From Micromonospora_I sp040659735 (GTDB lineage: Bacteria > Actinomycetota > Actinomycetes > Mycobacteriales > Micromonosporaceae), in NCBI RefSeq assembly GCF_040659735.1, contig NZ_JBFANZ010000012.1, positions 1 to 64,000 on the forward strand: a stretch of DNA of 64,000 nt, in the 5' to 3' direction. The notes under the pieces are model-generated. The model was not told the DNA's origin. It did not search any database and worked only from the letters and a program-made list of their open reading frames with translations. The position numbers were made by a program, and so were the translations under genes. Below are positions 16,651 to 27,031 of this stretch, piece after piece (the stretch's first letter is position 1; the number at the start of each line of letters is the position of its first letter).

Positions 16651-17829
16651 ATGACTGACCGGTTGGGCGAACTCACCGCCGCGGGTGTCGCGGTATGGCT
16701 GGATGATCTGTCGCGGCAACGGCTGACCAGTGGCAACCTCGATCAACTGCGCCGCGAGAAGCACGTGGTCGGGGTGACCACCAACCCCACGATCTTCGCC
16801 AAGGCCCTGAGCGACGCCGACGAATACAACTGGCAGCTGAAGGACCTCGCGAAGCGGGGGGTCGACCTCGACGAGGCGGTCCGCATGCTGACCACGTACG
16901 ACGTGCGGTGGGCCTGCGACGTGATGCGCCCGGCGTACGACGCCAGCGCCGGCGTCGACGGGCGGGTCTCCATCGAGGTGGACCCGCGGCTGGCGTACGA
17001 GACCGAGAAGACGGTCGCGGAGGCCAAGGCGCTGTGGTGGCTGGTGGACCGGCAGAACCTGTTCATCAAGATCCCGGCGACCGAGGCCGGGCTGCCGGCG
17101 ATCACCGCCACCCTCGCCGAGGGGATCAGCGTCAACGTCACGCTGATCTTCTCGCTCGAGCGGTACAGCGCGGTGATGGACGCGTTCCTCGCCGGCCTTG
17201 AGCAGGCCAAGGCGAACGGGCACGACCTCACCAAGATCGGATCCGTGGCGTCGTTCTTCGTCTCCCGCGTGGACTCCGAGGTCGACAAACGACTCGACAA
17301 GATCGGCAGCGAGCAGGCGAAGGCGCTGCGGGGCAAGGCCGCGATCGCCAACGCCCAGTTGGCGTACGAGCGCTACACCGAGGTCTTCTCCTCGGACCGC
17401 TGGCAGACGCTGGCCGACGCCGGCGCCCACCCGCAGCGGCCGCTCTGGGCCTCCACCTCCACGAAGAACCCGGACTTCCGCGACGTGATCTACCTGGAGG
17501 AGCTGATCGCTCCGGGCACGGTCAACACGATGCCCGAGTCGGCGATGAACGCCTACGCCGACCACGGCGAGACGCGCGGCGACACCGTCACCGGCTCGTA
17601 CGACGCGGCCCGCAAGGTCCTCGACGACCTGCGCGCGGTCGGCGTCGACTTCGACGACGCGGTGGCGACCCTCGAACGCGAGGGCGTGGAGAAGTTCGAG
17701 ACGAGCTGGCGGGAGCTGCTCGCCGGCGTACGCGAGTCGCTGGAGGCGGCGGCCAAGGGCGCCGGCCGCCCGAACAAGGCCGCCGAGTCGCACGGCGAGA
17801 AGGCGCAGCAGGCGGGAGGCAACGCGTGA
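16651..17829 (+). CDS. tal: transaldolase
   Basis: A 392-aa TalB-type (actinobacterial long form) transaldolase that moves dihydroxyacetone units in the pentose phosphate pathway. It opens with GVAVWLDDLSRQRL, has the GVTTNPTIFAKAL motif, and the Schiff-base lysine is in NLFIKIPATEAG. AGGAG is well placed before the ATG. The C-terminal ~20 residues are Lys/Ala/Gly-rich and probably disordered. The stop overlaps the pgi GTG start. Confidence 0.97.
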   Translation: MTDRLGELTAAGVAVWLDDLSRQRLTSGNLDQLRREKHVVGVTTNPTIFAKALSDADEYNWQLKDLAKRGVDLDEAVRMLTTYDVRWACDVMRPAYDASAGVDGRVSIEVDPRLAYETEKTVAEAKALWWLVDRQNLFIKIPATEAGLPAITATLAEGISVNVTLIFSLERYSAVMDAFLAGLEQAKANGHDLTKIGSVASFFVSRVDSEVDKRLDKIGSEQAKALRGKAAIANAQLAYERYTEVFSSDRWQTLADAGAHPQRPLWASTSTKNPDFRDVIYLEELIAPGTVNTMPESAMNAYADHGETRGDTVTGSYDAARKVLDDLRAVGVDFDDAVATLEREGVEKFETSWRELLAGVRESLEAAAKGAGRPNKAAESHGEKAQQAGGNA

Positions 17830-19475
17830 CGGACTTCATGGACGGCGGCGTCGAGGCGGCGGCCGGGCTCGCCGTCTACGGCGCCGAGGCGGTGGACAGG
17901 TCCGCCCCCGCGTCGACGCGGGCCGAGCTGGTGGCCGACGAGGTGCCCGCCCTGCTGGCACGGAAGGACCCGACGCTGTGGGGTCCCGAGGCGGAGGCCG
18001 AGGCGAAGGTCCGGCTCGGCTGGGTCGACACCCACCGGCGCAGCCGCGAACTCCTCCCCCAGCTCGCCGAGCTCAAGGCAGAGCTGGGCGACCTGGACCA
18101 CGTCGTGCTCGCCGGCATGGGTGGCTCGTCGCTGGCCCCCGAGGTCATCGCGCGTACGCTCGGCCGACCCTTGACGGTCCTCGACACCACCGACCCCGGA
18201 CAGGTCCGGGCGGCGCTGGCCGACCGACTGGAACGCACCGTCGTCGTGGTCGCCAGCAAGTCCGGCTCCACGGTGGAGACCGACAGCCATCGGCGCGCGT
18301 ACTGGCAGGCGTTCCTCGACGCCGGGTTGAGCGAGGCGGAGGCCGGTCGGCATTTCGTGATCGTCACCGACCCCGGCTCGCCGCTGGAGGCCACCGCGCA
18401 GGAGATGGGGGCCTTCCTGGTGCACGCCGACCCGGAGGTCGGCGGCCGCTACTCCGCGCTCACCGCATTCGGACTGGTTCCCTCGGCGCTCGCCGGGGTC
18501 GAAGTCAGCTACCTGCTCGACGAGGCCGACGCGCTGTCGGAGTCGCTCGGCCGGGACCGGGACAACCCGGCGCTGGCGCTCGGCGCCGCGCTGGGCACGG
18601 CGGCCACCGCGGGCCGCGACAAGGTCGCGCTGATCTCAGACGGCACCGGCATCGACGGCCTCGGCGACTGGGCCGAGCAGCTCATCGCGGAGTCGACCGG
18701 CAAGGGCGGGGTCGGGATCCTGCCGGTCGTGGTGGAGAGCCCGGACAGCCCCGGCGCCACCGGCGACGACGTGCTGACCGTGACGTACGGCGGCTCGCAG
18801 GCGCCGAACGCCGTGCCCGGCGGCGGCGTACGCCCGAACCTGGCGGTGAACGGGCCGCTCGGTGCGCATTTCCTCGCCTGGGAATACGCCACGGCGATCG
18901 CGGGTCGGGTACTCGGCATCGACCCGTTCAACCAGCCCAACGTCACGGAGTCCAAGGAAAACACCGCCCGCCTCCTCGAAGCCGGCCTCCCGACGGAGAA
19001 GCCCGCGTTCACCGAGGGCGCCGTCGAGGTGTACGCCTCGGGCGCCGTACCCGACAACCTGGCCGGGGCGCTGCGCTGGCTGATCGACGGCGTCATCGAC
19101 GAGGGCTACATCGCCGTCATGGCCTACCTCGACCGCTTCGCCGACGCCGACACCGCCGAACTGCGCCCGCTGCTCGCCGCAGCTTCCCGCCGACCGGTGA
19201 CCTTCGGGTGGGGGCCGCGGTTCCTGCACTCGACCGGGCAGTACCACAAGGGTGGGCCGCAGGTCGGCTCGTTCCTGCAGATCACCGGGGCGGTCGCCGA
19301 GGACCTCCCGGTGCCCGGCCGGCCGTACACCTTCGGGCAGCTGCAGGCCGCGCAGGCGGCCGGCGACCGGCAGGCGCTCGCCGGACGCGAGCGGCCGCTG
19401 CTGCGACTGCACCTCACCGATCGTGTAACGGGTGTCGCAGAGCTGGTTGCCGCGGTTCGCGGCCTCGCGGGCTGA
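17826..19475 (+). CDS. pgi: glucose-6-phosphate isomerase
   Basis: A 549-aa SIS-fold isomerase converting glucose-6-phosphate and fructose-6-phosphate. Phosphate-binding serines are in LAGMGGSSLAPEV and VVASKSGSTVETD; the C-terminal active-site stretch is GPRFLHSTGQYHKGGPQVG. It is the actinobacterial class fused in the tal-pgi-zwf operon order. The GTG at 17826 overlaps the tal TGA, implying coupled translation. It is the only pgi seen here and connects glycolysis to the oxidative branch encoded downstream. Confidence 0.96.
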   Translation: MTDFMDGGVEAAAGLAVYGAEAVDRSAPASTRAELVADEVPALLARKDPTLWGPEAEAEAKVRLGWVDTHRRSRELLPQLAELKAELGDLDHVVLAGMGGSSLAPEVIARTLGRPLTVLDTTDPGQVRAALADRLERTVVVVASKSGSTVETDSHRRAYWQAFLDAGLSEAEAGRHFVIVTDPGSPLEATAQEMGAFLVHADPEVGGRYSALTAFGLVPSALAGVEVSYLLDEADALSESLGRDRDNPALALGAALGTAATAGRDKVALISDGTGIDGLGDWAEQLIAESTGKGGVGILPVVVESPDSPGATGDDVLTVTYGGSQAPNAVPGGGVRPNLAVNGPLGAHFLAWEYATAIAGRVLGIDPFNQPNVTESKENTARLLEAGLPTEKPAFTEGAVEVYASGAVPDNLAGALRWLIDGVIDEGYIAVMAYLDRFADADTAELRPLLAAASRRPVTFGWGPRFLHSTGQYHKGGPQVGSFLQITGAVAEDLPVPGRPYTFGQLQAAQAAGDRQALAGRERPLLRLHLTDRVTGVAELVAAVRGLAG

Positions 19476-19515
19476 CAATGATCCGCACGGACGACGACGT
19501 GAAGAAGGAGGCGAC

Positions 19516-21030
19516 GTGAACCCGTTGCGCGACCCGCAGGACCGGCGGCTGCCGCGCATCCCGGAGCCGTGTGCTCTGGTGATCTTCGGCGTGACCGGTG
19601 ACCTCGCCCGCAAGAAGCTGCTTCCCGCCGTGTACGACCTGGCCAACCGGGGGCTGCTGCCGCCCGGCTTCGTCGTGCTCGGCTTCGCCCGCCGCGACTG
19701 GGGCGACGGGCACTTCGAGTCGCTGGCCTACGAGGCGGCGAAGAAGTACGCCCGCACCCCGTGGCGGGAGGAGGTGTGGGGCCGGCTCGCCGGCAACATC
19801 AAGTTCGTCGGTGGCTCGTTCGACGACGACGCCGCGTTCGACCAGCTCGCCTCCACCCTCGACGACCTGCGGGAGACGCACGGCATCCCCGGCAACGCGG
19901 CGTTCTACTTCTCCATCCCGCCGGCGGCGTTCCCGGTCGTGCTCAAGCAGCTGGCCCGCACCGGACTGGCCGACAACGCGCGCTCCGGCGGCTGGCGCAG
20001 GGTCGTGGTGGAAAAGCCCTTCGGGTACGACCTCCCGTCGGCCAAGGCCCTCAACGACCTGGTCGACGACGTCTTCACCCGCGACGACGTGTTCCGCATC
20101 GACCACTACCTGGGCAAGGAGACGGTCCAGAACATCCTGGCGCTGCGGTTCGCCAACAACCTGTTCGAGCCGCTCTGGAACTCCAAGTACGTCGACTCGG
20201 TCCAGATCACCATGGCCGAGGACGTCGGCATCGGCAGCCGGGCCGGCTTCTACGACGCCGCCGGGGCGGCCCGCGACGTCGTGCAGAACCACCTGCTCCA
20301 GCTCCTCGCGCTCGTCGCGATGGAGGAGCCGACCAGCTTCGACGCCAGCGAGATCCGCGCCGAGAAACTGAAGGTCCTCAGGGCGATCCATCTGCCCGAG
20401 GACATCCGCACCGGCACGGTGCGGGGGCAGTACCTGCCCGGCTGGGTCGCCGGTGAACGGGCCGTCGGCTACCTGGAGGAGCCGAACGTCCCGCCGACCT
20501 CCACGACCGAGACCTACGTCGCGGTCAAGCTCGGCATCCAGAACCGACGCTGGGCGGGCGTCCCGTTCTACATCCGCGCGGGCAAACGGCTCCCCCGCCG
20601 GGTGACCGAGGTGGCGATCATGTTCAAGAAGGCGCCGCACCTGCCCTTCAACCGGGCGGACGTGGAACTGCTCGGCCACAACCAGCTGGTCATCCGGGTC
20701 CAGCCGGACGAGGGCGTGGTGCTCAAGTTCGGTTCCAAGGTGCCGGGCACCACGATGGAGCTGCGCGACATCGCGATGGACTTCCAGTACGGCGAGGCGT
20801 TCACCGAATCCAGCCCGGAGGCGTACGAACGACTCGTCCTCGACGTGCTCATCGGCGACCGTACGCTCTTCCCCGACGCCGCCGAGGTGGAACAGAGCTG
20901 GCACGTCATCGACCCGCTGGAAGCGGCGTGGGCGGGAAGCCGCCCCGAGCCGTACCGGGCGGGCGAATGGGGACCCCGCGCGGCCGACGATTTGCTGGCC
21001 CGCGACGACCGCGCATGGAGGAGAGCATGA
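19516..21030 (+). CDS. zwf: glucose-6-phosphate 1-dehydrogenase
   Basis: A 504-aa NADP-dependent enzyme for the first oxidative pentose phosphate step. The nucleotide-binding fingerprint is VIFGVTGDLARKKLLPA and the substrate/catalytic motif RIDHYLGKETVQN. The GTG start at 19516 has AAGGAGG 4-5 nt upstream; upstream in-frame codons lie in pgi. The stop overlaps the opcA ATG (ATGA), so the enzyme is made together with its assembly factor. Confidence 0.97.
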   Translation: MNPLRDPQDRRLPRIPEPCALVIFGVTGDLARKKLLPAVYDLANRGLLPPGFVVLGFARRDWGDGHFESLAYEAAKKYARTPWREEVWGRLAGNIKFVGGSFDDDAAFDQLASTLDDLRETHGIPGNAAFYFSIPPAAFPVVLKQLARTGLADNARSGGWRRVVVEKPFGYDLPSAKALNDLVDDVFTRDDVFRIDHYLGKETVQNILALRFANNLFEPLWNSKYVDSVQITMAEDVGIGSRAGFYDAAGAARDVVQNHLLQLLALVAMEEPTSFDASEIRAEKLKVLRAIHLPEDIRTGTVRGQYLPGWVAGERAVGYLEEPNVPPTSTTETYVAVKLGIQNRRWAGVPFYIRAGKRLPRRVTEVAIMFKKAPHLPFNRADVELLGHNQLVIRVQPDEGVVLKFGSKVPGTTMELRDIAMDFQYGEAFTESSPEAYERLVLDVLIGDRTLFPDAAEVEQSWHVIDPLEAAWAGSRPEPYRAGEWGPRAADDLLARDDRAWRRA

Positions 21031-22046
21031 TCAGCCTCTGGGACACCACCGGCACCGAGGTGGTCAAGGCGCTCTCCGCTGAGCGGCGCAGCGCGGGAGG
21101 CGTCGCGAGCGGGATGGCGCTGACCCTCATCGTGGTCGTCGACGAGAAGCGCGTCCGGGAAGCCGAGGCGGCGGCCACCATCGCGGCGGCGACCCACCCG
21201 TGCCGGCTGCTGGTCGTGGTCCGCTCCGACGTGGACAGCGAGCGCAACCGGCTCGACGCCGAGATCGTCGTCGGCGGCCGGCTCGGCCCGTGCGAGGCGG
21301 TGGTGGCGCGGATGTCGGGGCGGCTCGCGCTGCACGCGGAGTCCGTCGTCATGCCGCTGCTCGTACCGGACGTGCCGGTGGTCACGTGGTGGCACGGCGA
21401 GCCGCCGGCGCAGATCGCCAACGACTTCCTGGGCGTGGTCGCGGACCGGCGGATCACCGACTCCGCCCAGGCCGCCGACCCGGTCCAGGCGCTGCGGCAG
21501 CGCGCCATCGACTACGCCCCCGGCGACACCGACCTCGCCTGGACCCGAATCACCCCCTGGCGGACCCTGGTGACCGGCGCGTTCGACACCACGGAGGCAC
21601 GGGTCAGCGGGGCGACCGTGGTCGCCCCGAAGAGCGACCCGACCGCCGCGCTGATGACCAGTTGGCTCGCCACCCGGCTCGGGATCACGCCGGTCTGGGA
21701 GGAGACGACCGAGTTCCCGCGGATGCGGTCGGTGGAGCTGCGCTGCGCCAACGGCGACCATGTGCTGCTCACCCGGGAAAACGGCTCCGCCATCTTCAAC
21801 CGCAGCGGCCAGCTGGAGCGGCATCTGCCGCTGGTACGCCGGCCGCTCGGCGAGGAACTGGCCGAGGAGCTCCGACGGCTCGACGCCGACCAGGTCTACT
21901 CCGAGGCGCTCGGCGCCATGGCCGGCGTCCACGGTTTGGAGTCGCGTCCCGCGCAACGCGTGCACGTCTGGCGGGACCCGGTGACCGCCAGGCGCGCCGA
22001 GTCGGCGATGGGCGCCCACGCCGGTCCAGGCGGGTCCGCCGCGTGA
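21027..22046 (+). CDS. opcA: OpcA, glucose-6-phosphate dehydrogenase assembly/allosteric protein
   Basis: A 339-aa OpcA-family protein, known to be needed for full Zwf activity in cyanobacteria and actinobacteria. Recognisable parts are ISLWDTTGTEVVKAL, MALTLIVVVDEK, VPVVTWWHGEPP and the SVELRC stretch. ATG at 21027 with GGAGGAG upstream; earlier in-frame codons lie within zwf. Immediately after its stop region come a 17-bp palindrome (22040-22056) and a 65-bp inverted repeat, so some transcripts may end here before pgl. Confidence 0.95.
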   Translation: MISLWDTTGTEVVKALSAERRSAGGVASGMALTLIVVVDEKRVREAEAAATIAAATHPCRLLVVVRSDVDSERNRLDAEIVVGGRLGPCEAVVARMSGRLALHAESVVMPLLVPDVPVVTWWHGEPPAQIANDFLGVVADRRITDSAQAADPVQALRQRAIDYAPGDTDLAWTRITPWRTLVTGAFDTTEARVSGATVVAPKSDPTAALMTSWLATRLGITPVWEETTEFPRMRSVELRCANGDHVLLTRENGSAIFNRSGQLERHLPLVRRPLGEELAEELRRLDADQVYSEALGAMAGVHGLESRPAQRVHVWRDPVTARRAESAMGAHAGPGGSAA

Positions 22047-22062
22047 GCCTCACGCGCCACCC

Positions 22063-22127
22063 CGTTGATCATGGACATACTCGCGACAAATCGGAGACGA
22101 CGATGGCGCGTATGACCATGATCAACG
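22063..22127. repeat. 65-bp GATC-type inverted repeat between opcA and pgl
   Basis: Outer arms CGTTGATCATGG (22063-22074) and CCATGATCAACG (22116-22127) are perfect; pairing continues inward to about 20 of 22 bases around a ~21-nt loop. It is preceded by a perfect palindrome CGCGTGAG-C-CTCACGCG (22040-22056) overlapping the opcA stop. Lying inside an operon, it could cause partial termination or RNA processing that lowers pgl expression. Confidence 0.65.
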
Positions 22128-22146
22128 CTTGGATGAGGTGGGTGTC

Positions 22147-22917
22147 GTGAGTGAGACGAGCGTGGTCGTCCACGCCGACACGGACGTGCTCGCCCAGGCG
22201 GTGGCCGCTCGGCTGATCGTCAAGCTGATCGACGCCCAGGCCGACCGGGGCGAAGCCGGCCTCGTGCTCACCGGCGGCCGGGTCGCCGCGGCCGTGCAGC
22301 GCGCCGTGCGGGAACTCCCCGCGCGCGACGCGGTGGACTGGTCGCGGGTCGACGTGTGGTGGGGCGACGAGCGCTTCCTCCCGGCCGGGCACCCGGAACG
22401 CAACGAGACGCAGGCGCGTGAGGCGCTGCTGGACGCCCTGCCACTCGACCCGGCGCGGCTGCACCCGATGCCCGCTAGCGACGGCCCGGACGGCACCGAC
22501 CCGGAGGCGGCGGCGGCACGCTACGCCGCGGCCCTGGCATCGGCGGCCCGTCCCGGCACCGCCCCCCTGCCCCACTTCGACGTGCTGCTGCTCGGCGTCG
22601 GCGAGGACGGGCACATCGCCTCGGTCTTCCCCGAGCACCCGGTGGCGTACGAGACGCGGCCGGTCAGCGCCGTGCGGGGCAGCCCGAAACCACCCCCCAT
22701 CCGGATCAGCCTGACCATCCCCGCGATCAACACCGCGGAAGAGGTGTGGCTGGTCGCGGCCGGGGCGGACAAGGCGCGGGCGGTCGGGATGGCGATGGCG
22801 GGCGCGGGCCCGGTGCAGGTGCCAGCGGCCGGCGTACGCGGGGTGGGCCGCACGCTGTGGTTGCTGGACCGCGCCGCCGCGACCGACGTGAAGCCGACCT
22901 TCCGCAGCCTGCGCTGA
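22147..22917 (+). CDS. pgl: 6-phosphogluconolactonase
   Basis: A 256-aa DevB-type lactonase that opens 6-phosphogluconolactone made by Zwf. Motifs: VVLTGG-like LVLTGGRVAAA, WWGDERFLPAGHPERNE, GVGEDGHIASVFP. The GTG at 22147 has GAGGTG 6 nt upstream; the ATG at 22129 is an alternative but sits next to the inverted repeat. Last gene of the operon, convergent with rbpA, 9 bp apart. Confidence 0.95.
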   Translation: MSETSVVVHADTDVLAQAVAARLIVKLIDAQADRGEAGLVLTGGRVAAAVQRAVRELPARDAVDWSRVDVWWGDERFLPAGHPERNETQAREALLDALPLDPARLHPMPASDGPDGTDPEAAAARYAAALASAARPGTAPLPHFDVLLLGVGEDGHIASVFPEHPVAYETRPVSAVRGSPKPPPIRISLTIPAINTAEEVWLVAAGADKARAVGMAMAGAGPVQVPAAGVRGVGRTLWLLDRAAATDVKPTFRSLR

Positions 22918-22926
22918 CCGGTCGGG

Positions 22927-23271
22927 CTAGAGCTCGCCGCGCCGACGTCGCAGCGCGGCGAGCGCCTCGTCGAGGAGCGCCTCGCCATCGGCGTCGCTGC
23001 GCCGCTCCTTCACGTAGGCGAGATGCGACTTGTACGGCTGGCTGCGTTCCCGTCCGGGCGGATTCTGCGGGTCCTGCCCGGCGGGCTGCCCGCAGTGCGG
23101 ACATTCCCACGTGGCGGGGATCGGTGCGTCGGCCGCGAGACGGATCTCGACGCTGTGCCCGTTGACACACCAGTAGGAGACCGGGCGGCGCGGGGCGGGT
23201 TCGCCGCGTTCGGACGGCTTCATGGGGCCGGACCCGACCCGGGTGCCACGGATGGCGCTACCACTTGGCAC
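22927..23271 (-). CDS. rbpA: RNA polymerase-binding protein RbpA
   Basis: A 114-aa actinobacteria-specific transcription factor that binds the group 1/2 sigma factor and stabilises the open complex. Diagnostic stretches are GSAIRGTRVGSGPM, APRRPVSYWCVNGH with the later WECPHCGQPAGQD, and SHLAYVKERRSDADGEALL. GTG start at 23271, AGGAG 8 nt upstream. Its leader contains a perfect hairpin at 23301-23320. Confidence 0.96.
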   Translation of the reverse strand: MPSGSAIRGTRVGSGPMKPSERGEPAPRRPVSYWCVNGHSVEIRLAADAPIPATWECPHCGQPAGQDPQNPPGRERSQPYKSHLAYVKERRSDADGEALLDEALAALRRRRGEL

Positions 23272-23300
23272 GGTGATCGCTCCTGTCGTCGAAGGGGTGT

Positions 23301-23320
23301 CGCCGTCGGGGGCGACGGCG
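23301..23320 (-). promoter_or_regulatory. perfect hairpin in the rbpA leader
   Basis: CGCCGTCG and CGACGGCG form an 8-bp stem around a 4-nt G (or C on the transcript) loop, about 30 nt before the rbpA start. It may mark the leader of rbpA or end a transcript. Confidence 0.45.
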
Positions 23321-23345
23321 CGACGCGGTGAAGCGGAAACAACTA

Positions 23346-23373
23346 CGCGCGGCCCGTAATGACGGACCGCGCG
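23346..23373 (-). terminator. terminator hairpin downstream of secG
   Basis: CGCGCGG and CCGCGCG plus an inner CCGT/ACGG pair around an AATG loop, with one mismatch, lie 25 bp after the secG stop on the minus strand. Confidence 0.65.
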
Positions 23374-23397
23374 CAGTCTATGACGTATGCAGGCAGG

Positions 23398-23658
23398 TCA
23401 GGCGCCCGTGTTCATTGCGAGTTTCAGCCAGAGGCCGAGCCCGATGATGCAGGCGAACCAGACGATGCCCACCAGGACGGTGTAGCGGTCCAGATTCTTC
23501 TCGGCAACGGACGATCCGGCGAGGCTGGAGCTGACGCCACCGCCGAACATGCTGGAAAGACCGCCGCCCTTGCCGCGGTGCAGCAGGATCAGCATGGTGA
23601 GCAGGACGCTCGTGATGATCAGCAACACGATCAACGTGTATGCGAACCAGATCGGCAT
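23398..23658 (-). CDS. secG: SecG, protein-translocase subunit
   Basis: An 86-aa inner-membrane protein with two helices (IWFAYTLIVLLIITSVLLTM and VLVGIVWFACIIGLGLWL) joined by the SecG loop HRGKGGGLSSMFGGG. It assists SecYEG in protein export. The start is MPIWF at 23658; the upstream in-frame Met adds an unlikely tail. It follows tpiA by 120 bp on the same strand, the usual actinobacterial tpiA-secG order. Confidence 0.94.
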   Translation of the reverse strand: MPIWFAYTLIVLLIITSVLLTMLILLHRGKGGGLSSMFGGGVSSSLAGSSVAEKNLDRYTVLVGIVWFACIIGLGLWLKLAMNTGA

Positions 23659-23778
23659 GTGACGGTCAGTCCTCTCGAAACGGGGGCTCGCCAAGAATAG
23701 CGGCAGGTCGCGCTCCGGGATGCACCCGGTTGGCCGGAAGGCCCCACCGAATGCCGGCTGGGGCCCTCCGCCCGATGA

Positions 23779-24573
23779 TCAGCGAACGATGTGCTCGGGG
23801 AAGCGGCAGATCTGCGCGAACTCCTCGGCGTCGATGCTCGCCCCGCCGACCAACGCGCCATCGACGTCCGGCTGCACCATGATCCCGGCGATGTTGGCCG
23901 CCTTGACCGACCCGCCGTAGAGGATCCGGACCCGGTCCGCCGTTTCCTGGCCGTACTTCTCCGCCAGCCGCTGCCGCAACGCGCCGCAGACCTCCTGCGC
24001 GTTCTCCGGCGTGGCCGTCTTGCCCGTGCCGATCGCCCAGACCGGCTCGTACGCCACCACGACCTTCTCCACGTGGTCCGCCTTGAGCCCGGCGAGCGCG
24101 GCGTCGAGCTGCTCACGGCAGTGCGCGACGTGCCCCTCCGCCTCGCGGACCTCCAGCCCCTCCCCCACGCAGAGGATCGGCGCGATGCCGTTGGCGAGCG
24201 CGGCGGCCACCTTGGCCTTGACCACCGCGTCGTCCTCGAAGTGGTAGGCCCGGCGCTCGGAGTGACCGACGACCACGTACTGGCAGCCGAGCCTCGCCAG
24301 CAGCGGGCCGGAGATGTCCCCGGTGTAGGCGCCGGACTTGTGCGGGGAGAGATCCTGCGCGCCGTAGCCGATCAACAGCTTGTCCCCGTCGACCAGCGTC
24401 TGCACGCTCCGCAGATCCGTGAAGGGCGGCAGTACGACCGCCTCGACGTCGGTGAGCTGCTTCTCGGAAAGGCTGAACGCCAACTTCTGAACCAGCGCGA
24501 TGGCTTCCAGGTGGTTGAGGTTCATCTTCCAGTTGCCGGCCATCAGTGGCCGGCGCGCGAACTTCTCGGCCAT
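23779..24573 (-). CDS. tpiA: triosephosphate isomerase
   Basis: A 264-aa TIM-barrel enzyme. The substrate lysine is in AGNWKMN, the catalytic His in VVGHSERRAY, the catalytic Glu in VVAYEPVWAIGTGKTA, and the phosphate loop is LYGGSVKAAN. ATG at 24573 overlaps the pgk stop (ATGA). The far longer open frame upstream is antisense-like extension through pgk. Confidence 0.97.
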   Translation of the reverse strand: MAEKFARRPLMAGNWKMNLNHLEAIALVQKLAFSLSEKQLTDVEAVVLPPFTDLRSVQTLVDGDKLLIGYGAQDLSPHKSGAYTGDISGPLLARLGCQYVVVGHSERRAYHFEDDAVVKAKVAAALANGIAPILCVGEGLEVREAEGHVAHCREQLDAALAGLKADHVEKVVVAYEPVWAIGTGKTATPENAQEVCGALRQRLAEKYGQETADRVRILYGGSVKAANIAGIMVQPDVDGALVGGASIDAEEFAQICRFPEHIVR

Positions 24574-25771
24574 CAGTGCTCCAGGGCGGCAACGCCGGGG
24601 AGGGGCTTGCCCTCCAGGTATTCCAGCGAGGCTCCCCCGCCGGTCGAGATGTGTCCGAACGCCACCTCGTCGAGGCCGAGCGCCCGCACCGCCGCGGCCG
24701 AATCGCCGCCGCCGACGACCGTGAAGCCGTCGACCTTGGTGATCGCCTCGGCGACGCCGCGCGTGCCGGCCGCGAACGGCGCCAGCTCGAACACGCCCAT
24801 CGGCCCGTTCCAGAAAACCGTCTTCGCCCCGGCGATCACCTCGGCGAACGCGGCCGTGCTGCGCGGCCCGATGTCCAGGCCAAGCCGATCGGCCGGGATC
24901 GCCTCCGCGTCCACCACGTCGTGCCCGGCGTCGGCCGCGAACGCGGTCGCCGCGACCACGTCGGTCGGGAGCAGGATCTTCCCCTCGCCACGGGCGAGCA
25001 GGTTGCGGCAGGTCTCGACCATCTCCTCCTCGAGGAGGGACTTGCCGACCTCGTGACCCTGGGCGCGCAGGAACGTGAAGCACATCCCGCCACCGACGAG
25101 GAGCCTGTCGACCTTCGGCAGCAGCGCCTCGATCACCGCGAGCTTGTCGGAGACCTTGGAGCCACCGAGCACGACCACGTAGGGGCGGTCGGGCTCGCCG
25201 GTCAGCCGGGAGAGCACCTCCAGCTCACGCAGCACCAGGCGACCCGCGACGTGCGGCAACCGGGCGGGGACGTCGTAGACGCTCGCGTGCTTGCGGTGCA
25301 CCGCGCCGAACGCGTCGTCCACGTAGGCGTCGGCGAGCGCCGCCAACTGGTCGGCGAACACGCCCCGCTCCGCGTCGTCCTTGCTGGTCTCCCCCGGGTT
25401 GAAGCGCAGGTTCTCCAGGAGGGCGACGTGCCCGCCGGCGAGGGCGGCGACCGCCGCGCGCGCCGACTCGCCGACCGTGTCCGCCGCGAAGACCACCGGC
25501 TTGCCCAGCAGCTCACCGAGGCGTCCCGCGACGGGCTCCAGGCTGTATCGCGGGTCCGGCGCGCCCTTGGGACGGCCGAGGTGGGAGCAGACGATCACGG
25601 CGGCGCCGGCGTCGCGCAGGGCGATCAGCGTCGGCAGTACGGCCCGGATCCGGCCGTCGTCCGCGATGACGCCCGGGTTCTCCTTCTCGAAGGGAACGTT
25701 CAGGTCGGCGCGGACAAGCACGCGCCGACCTGACACACCCTCGGCGAGAAGATCGTCGAGAGTCCTGATCG

Positions 25772-25775
<4 letters not shown>
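24573..25775 (-). CDS. pgk: phosphoglycerate kinase
   Basis: A 400-aa kinase making ATP from 1,3-bisphosphoglycerate. It starts TIRTLDDLLAEG, with VLVRADLNVPF substrate motif, SHLGRPKG, and the nucleotide-binding VVGGGDSAAAV near the end. It uses a GTG at 25775 overlapping the gap stop (GTGA), in the order gap-pgk-tpiA. Confidence 0.97.
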
Positions 25776-26776
<1,001 letters not shown>

Positions 26777-26967
26777 AGGTTCCATCTCCTCGCGTTCAGG
26801 TCCGCCGGCATGACCCCATTCGCCGACGGAAGTCTCTGCGCCGACCGGTGGGGTCGGCCGTTACTACGTCAACTCGGCGCCCCACCGCGGTCCGGACTGG
26901 ACCTGACCGCCCGAGGCGGTGAGCACGGCGGCGAACCGAGTGCCGGCCCCGTCGCCGTACGCTGTCG

Positions 26968-26973
26968 ACCCTA
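26968..26973 (-). promoter_or_regulatory. candidate -10 of the gap-pgk-tpiA operon
   Basis: Minus-strand TAGGGT lies between the whiA terminator and gap. It matches TANNNT but no -35 is evident. Confidence 0.3.
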
Positions 26974-26993
26974 TCCGAGGAGGCATCGACACG

Positions 26994-27017
26994 GTGAGGC
27001 GGGGCACACCGCCTCAC
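26994..27017 (-). terminator. terminator hairpin downstream of whiA
   Basis: Nine-base arms GTGAGGCGG / CCGCCTCAC around a 6-nt loop, 14 bp after the whiA stop on the minus strand. Confidence 0.7.
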
Positions 27018-27031
27018 GCGTGTCGAGGAAC

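Noticed and set aside
14434..17793. 1119-codon open frame antisense to tkt and tal
   Set aside because: An artefact of GC-rich codon bias: it has no domain similarity, and the + strand holds two textbook enzymes with ribosome sites and motifs.
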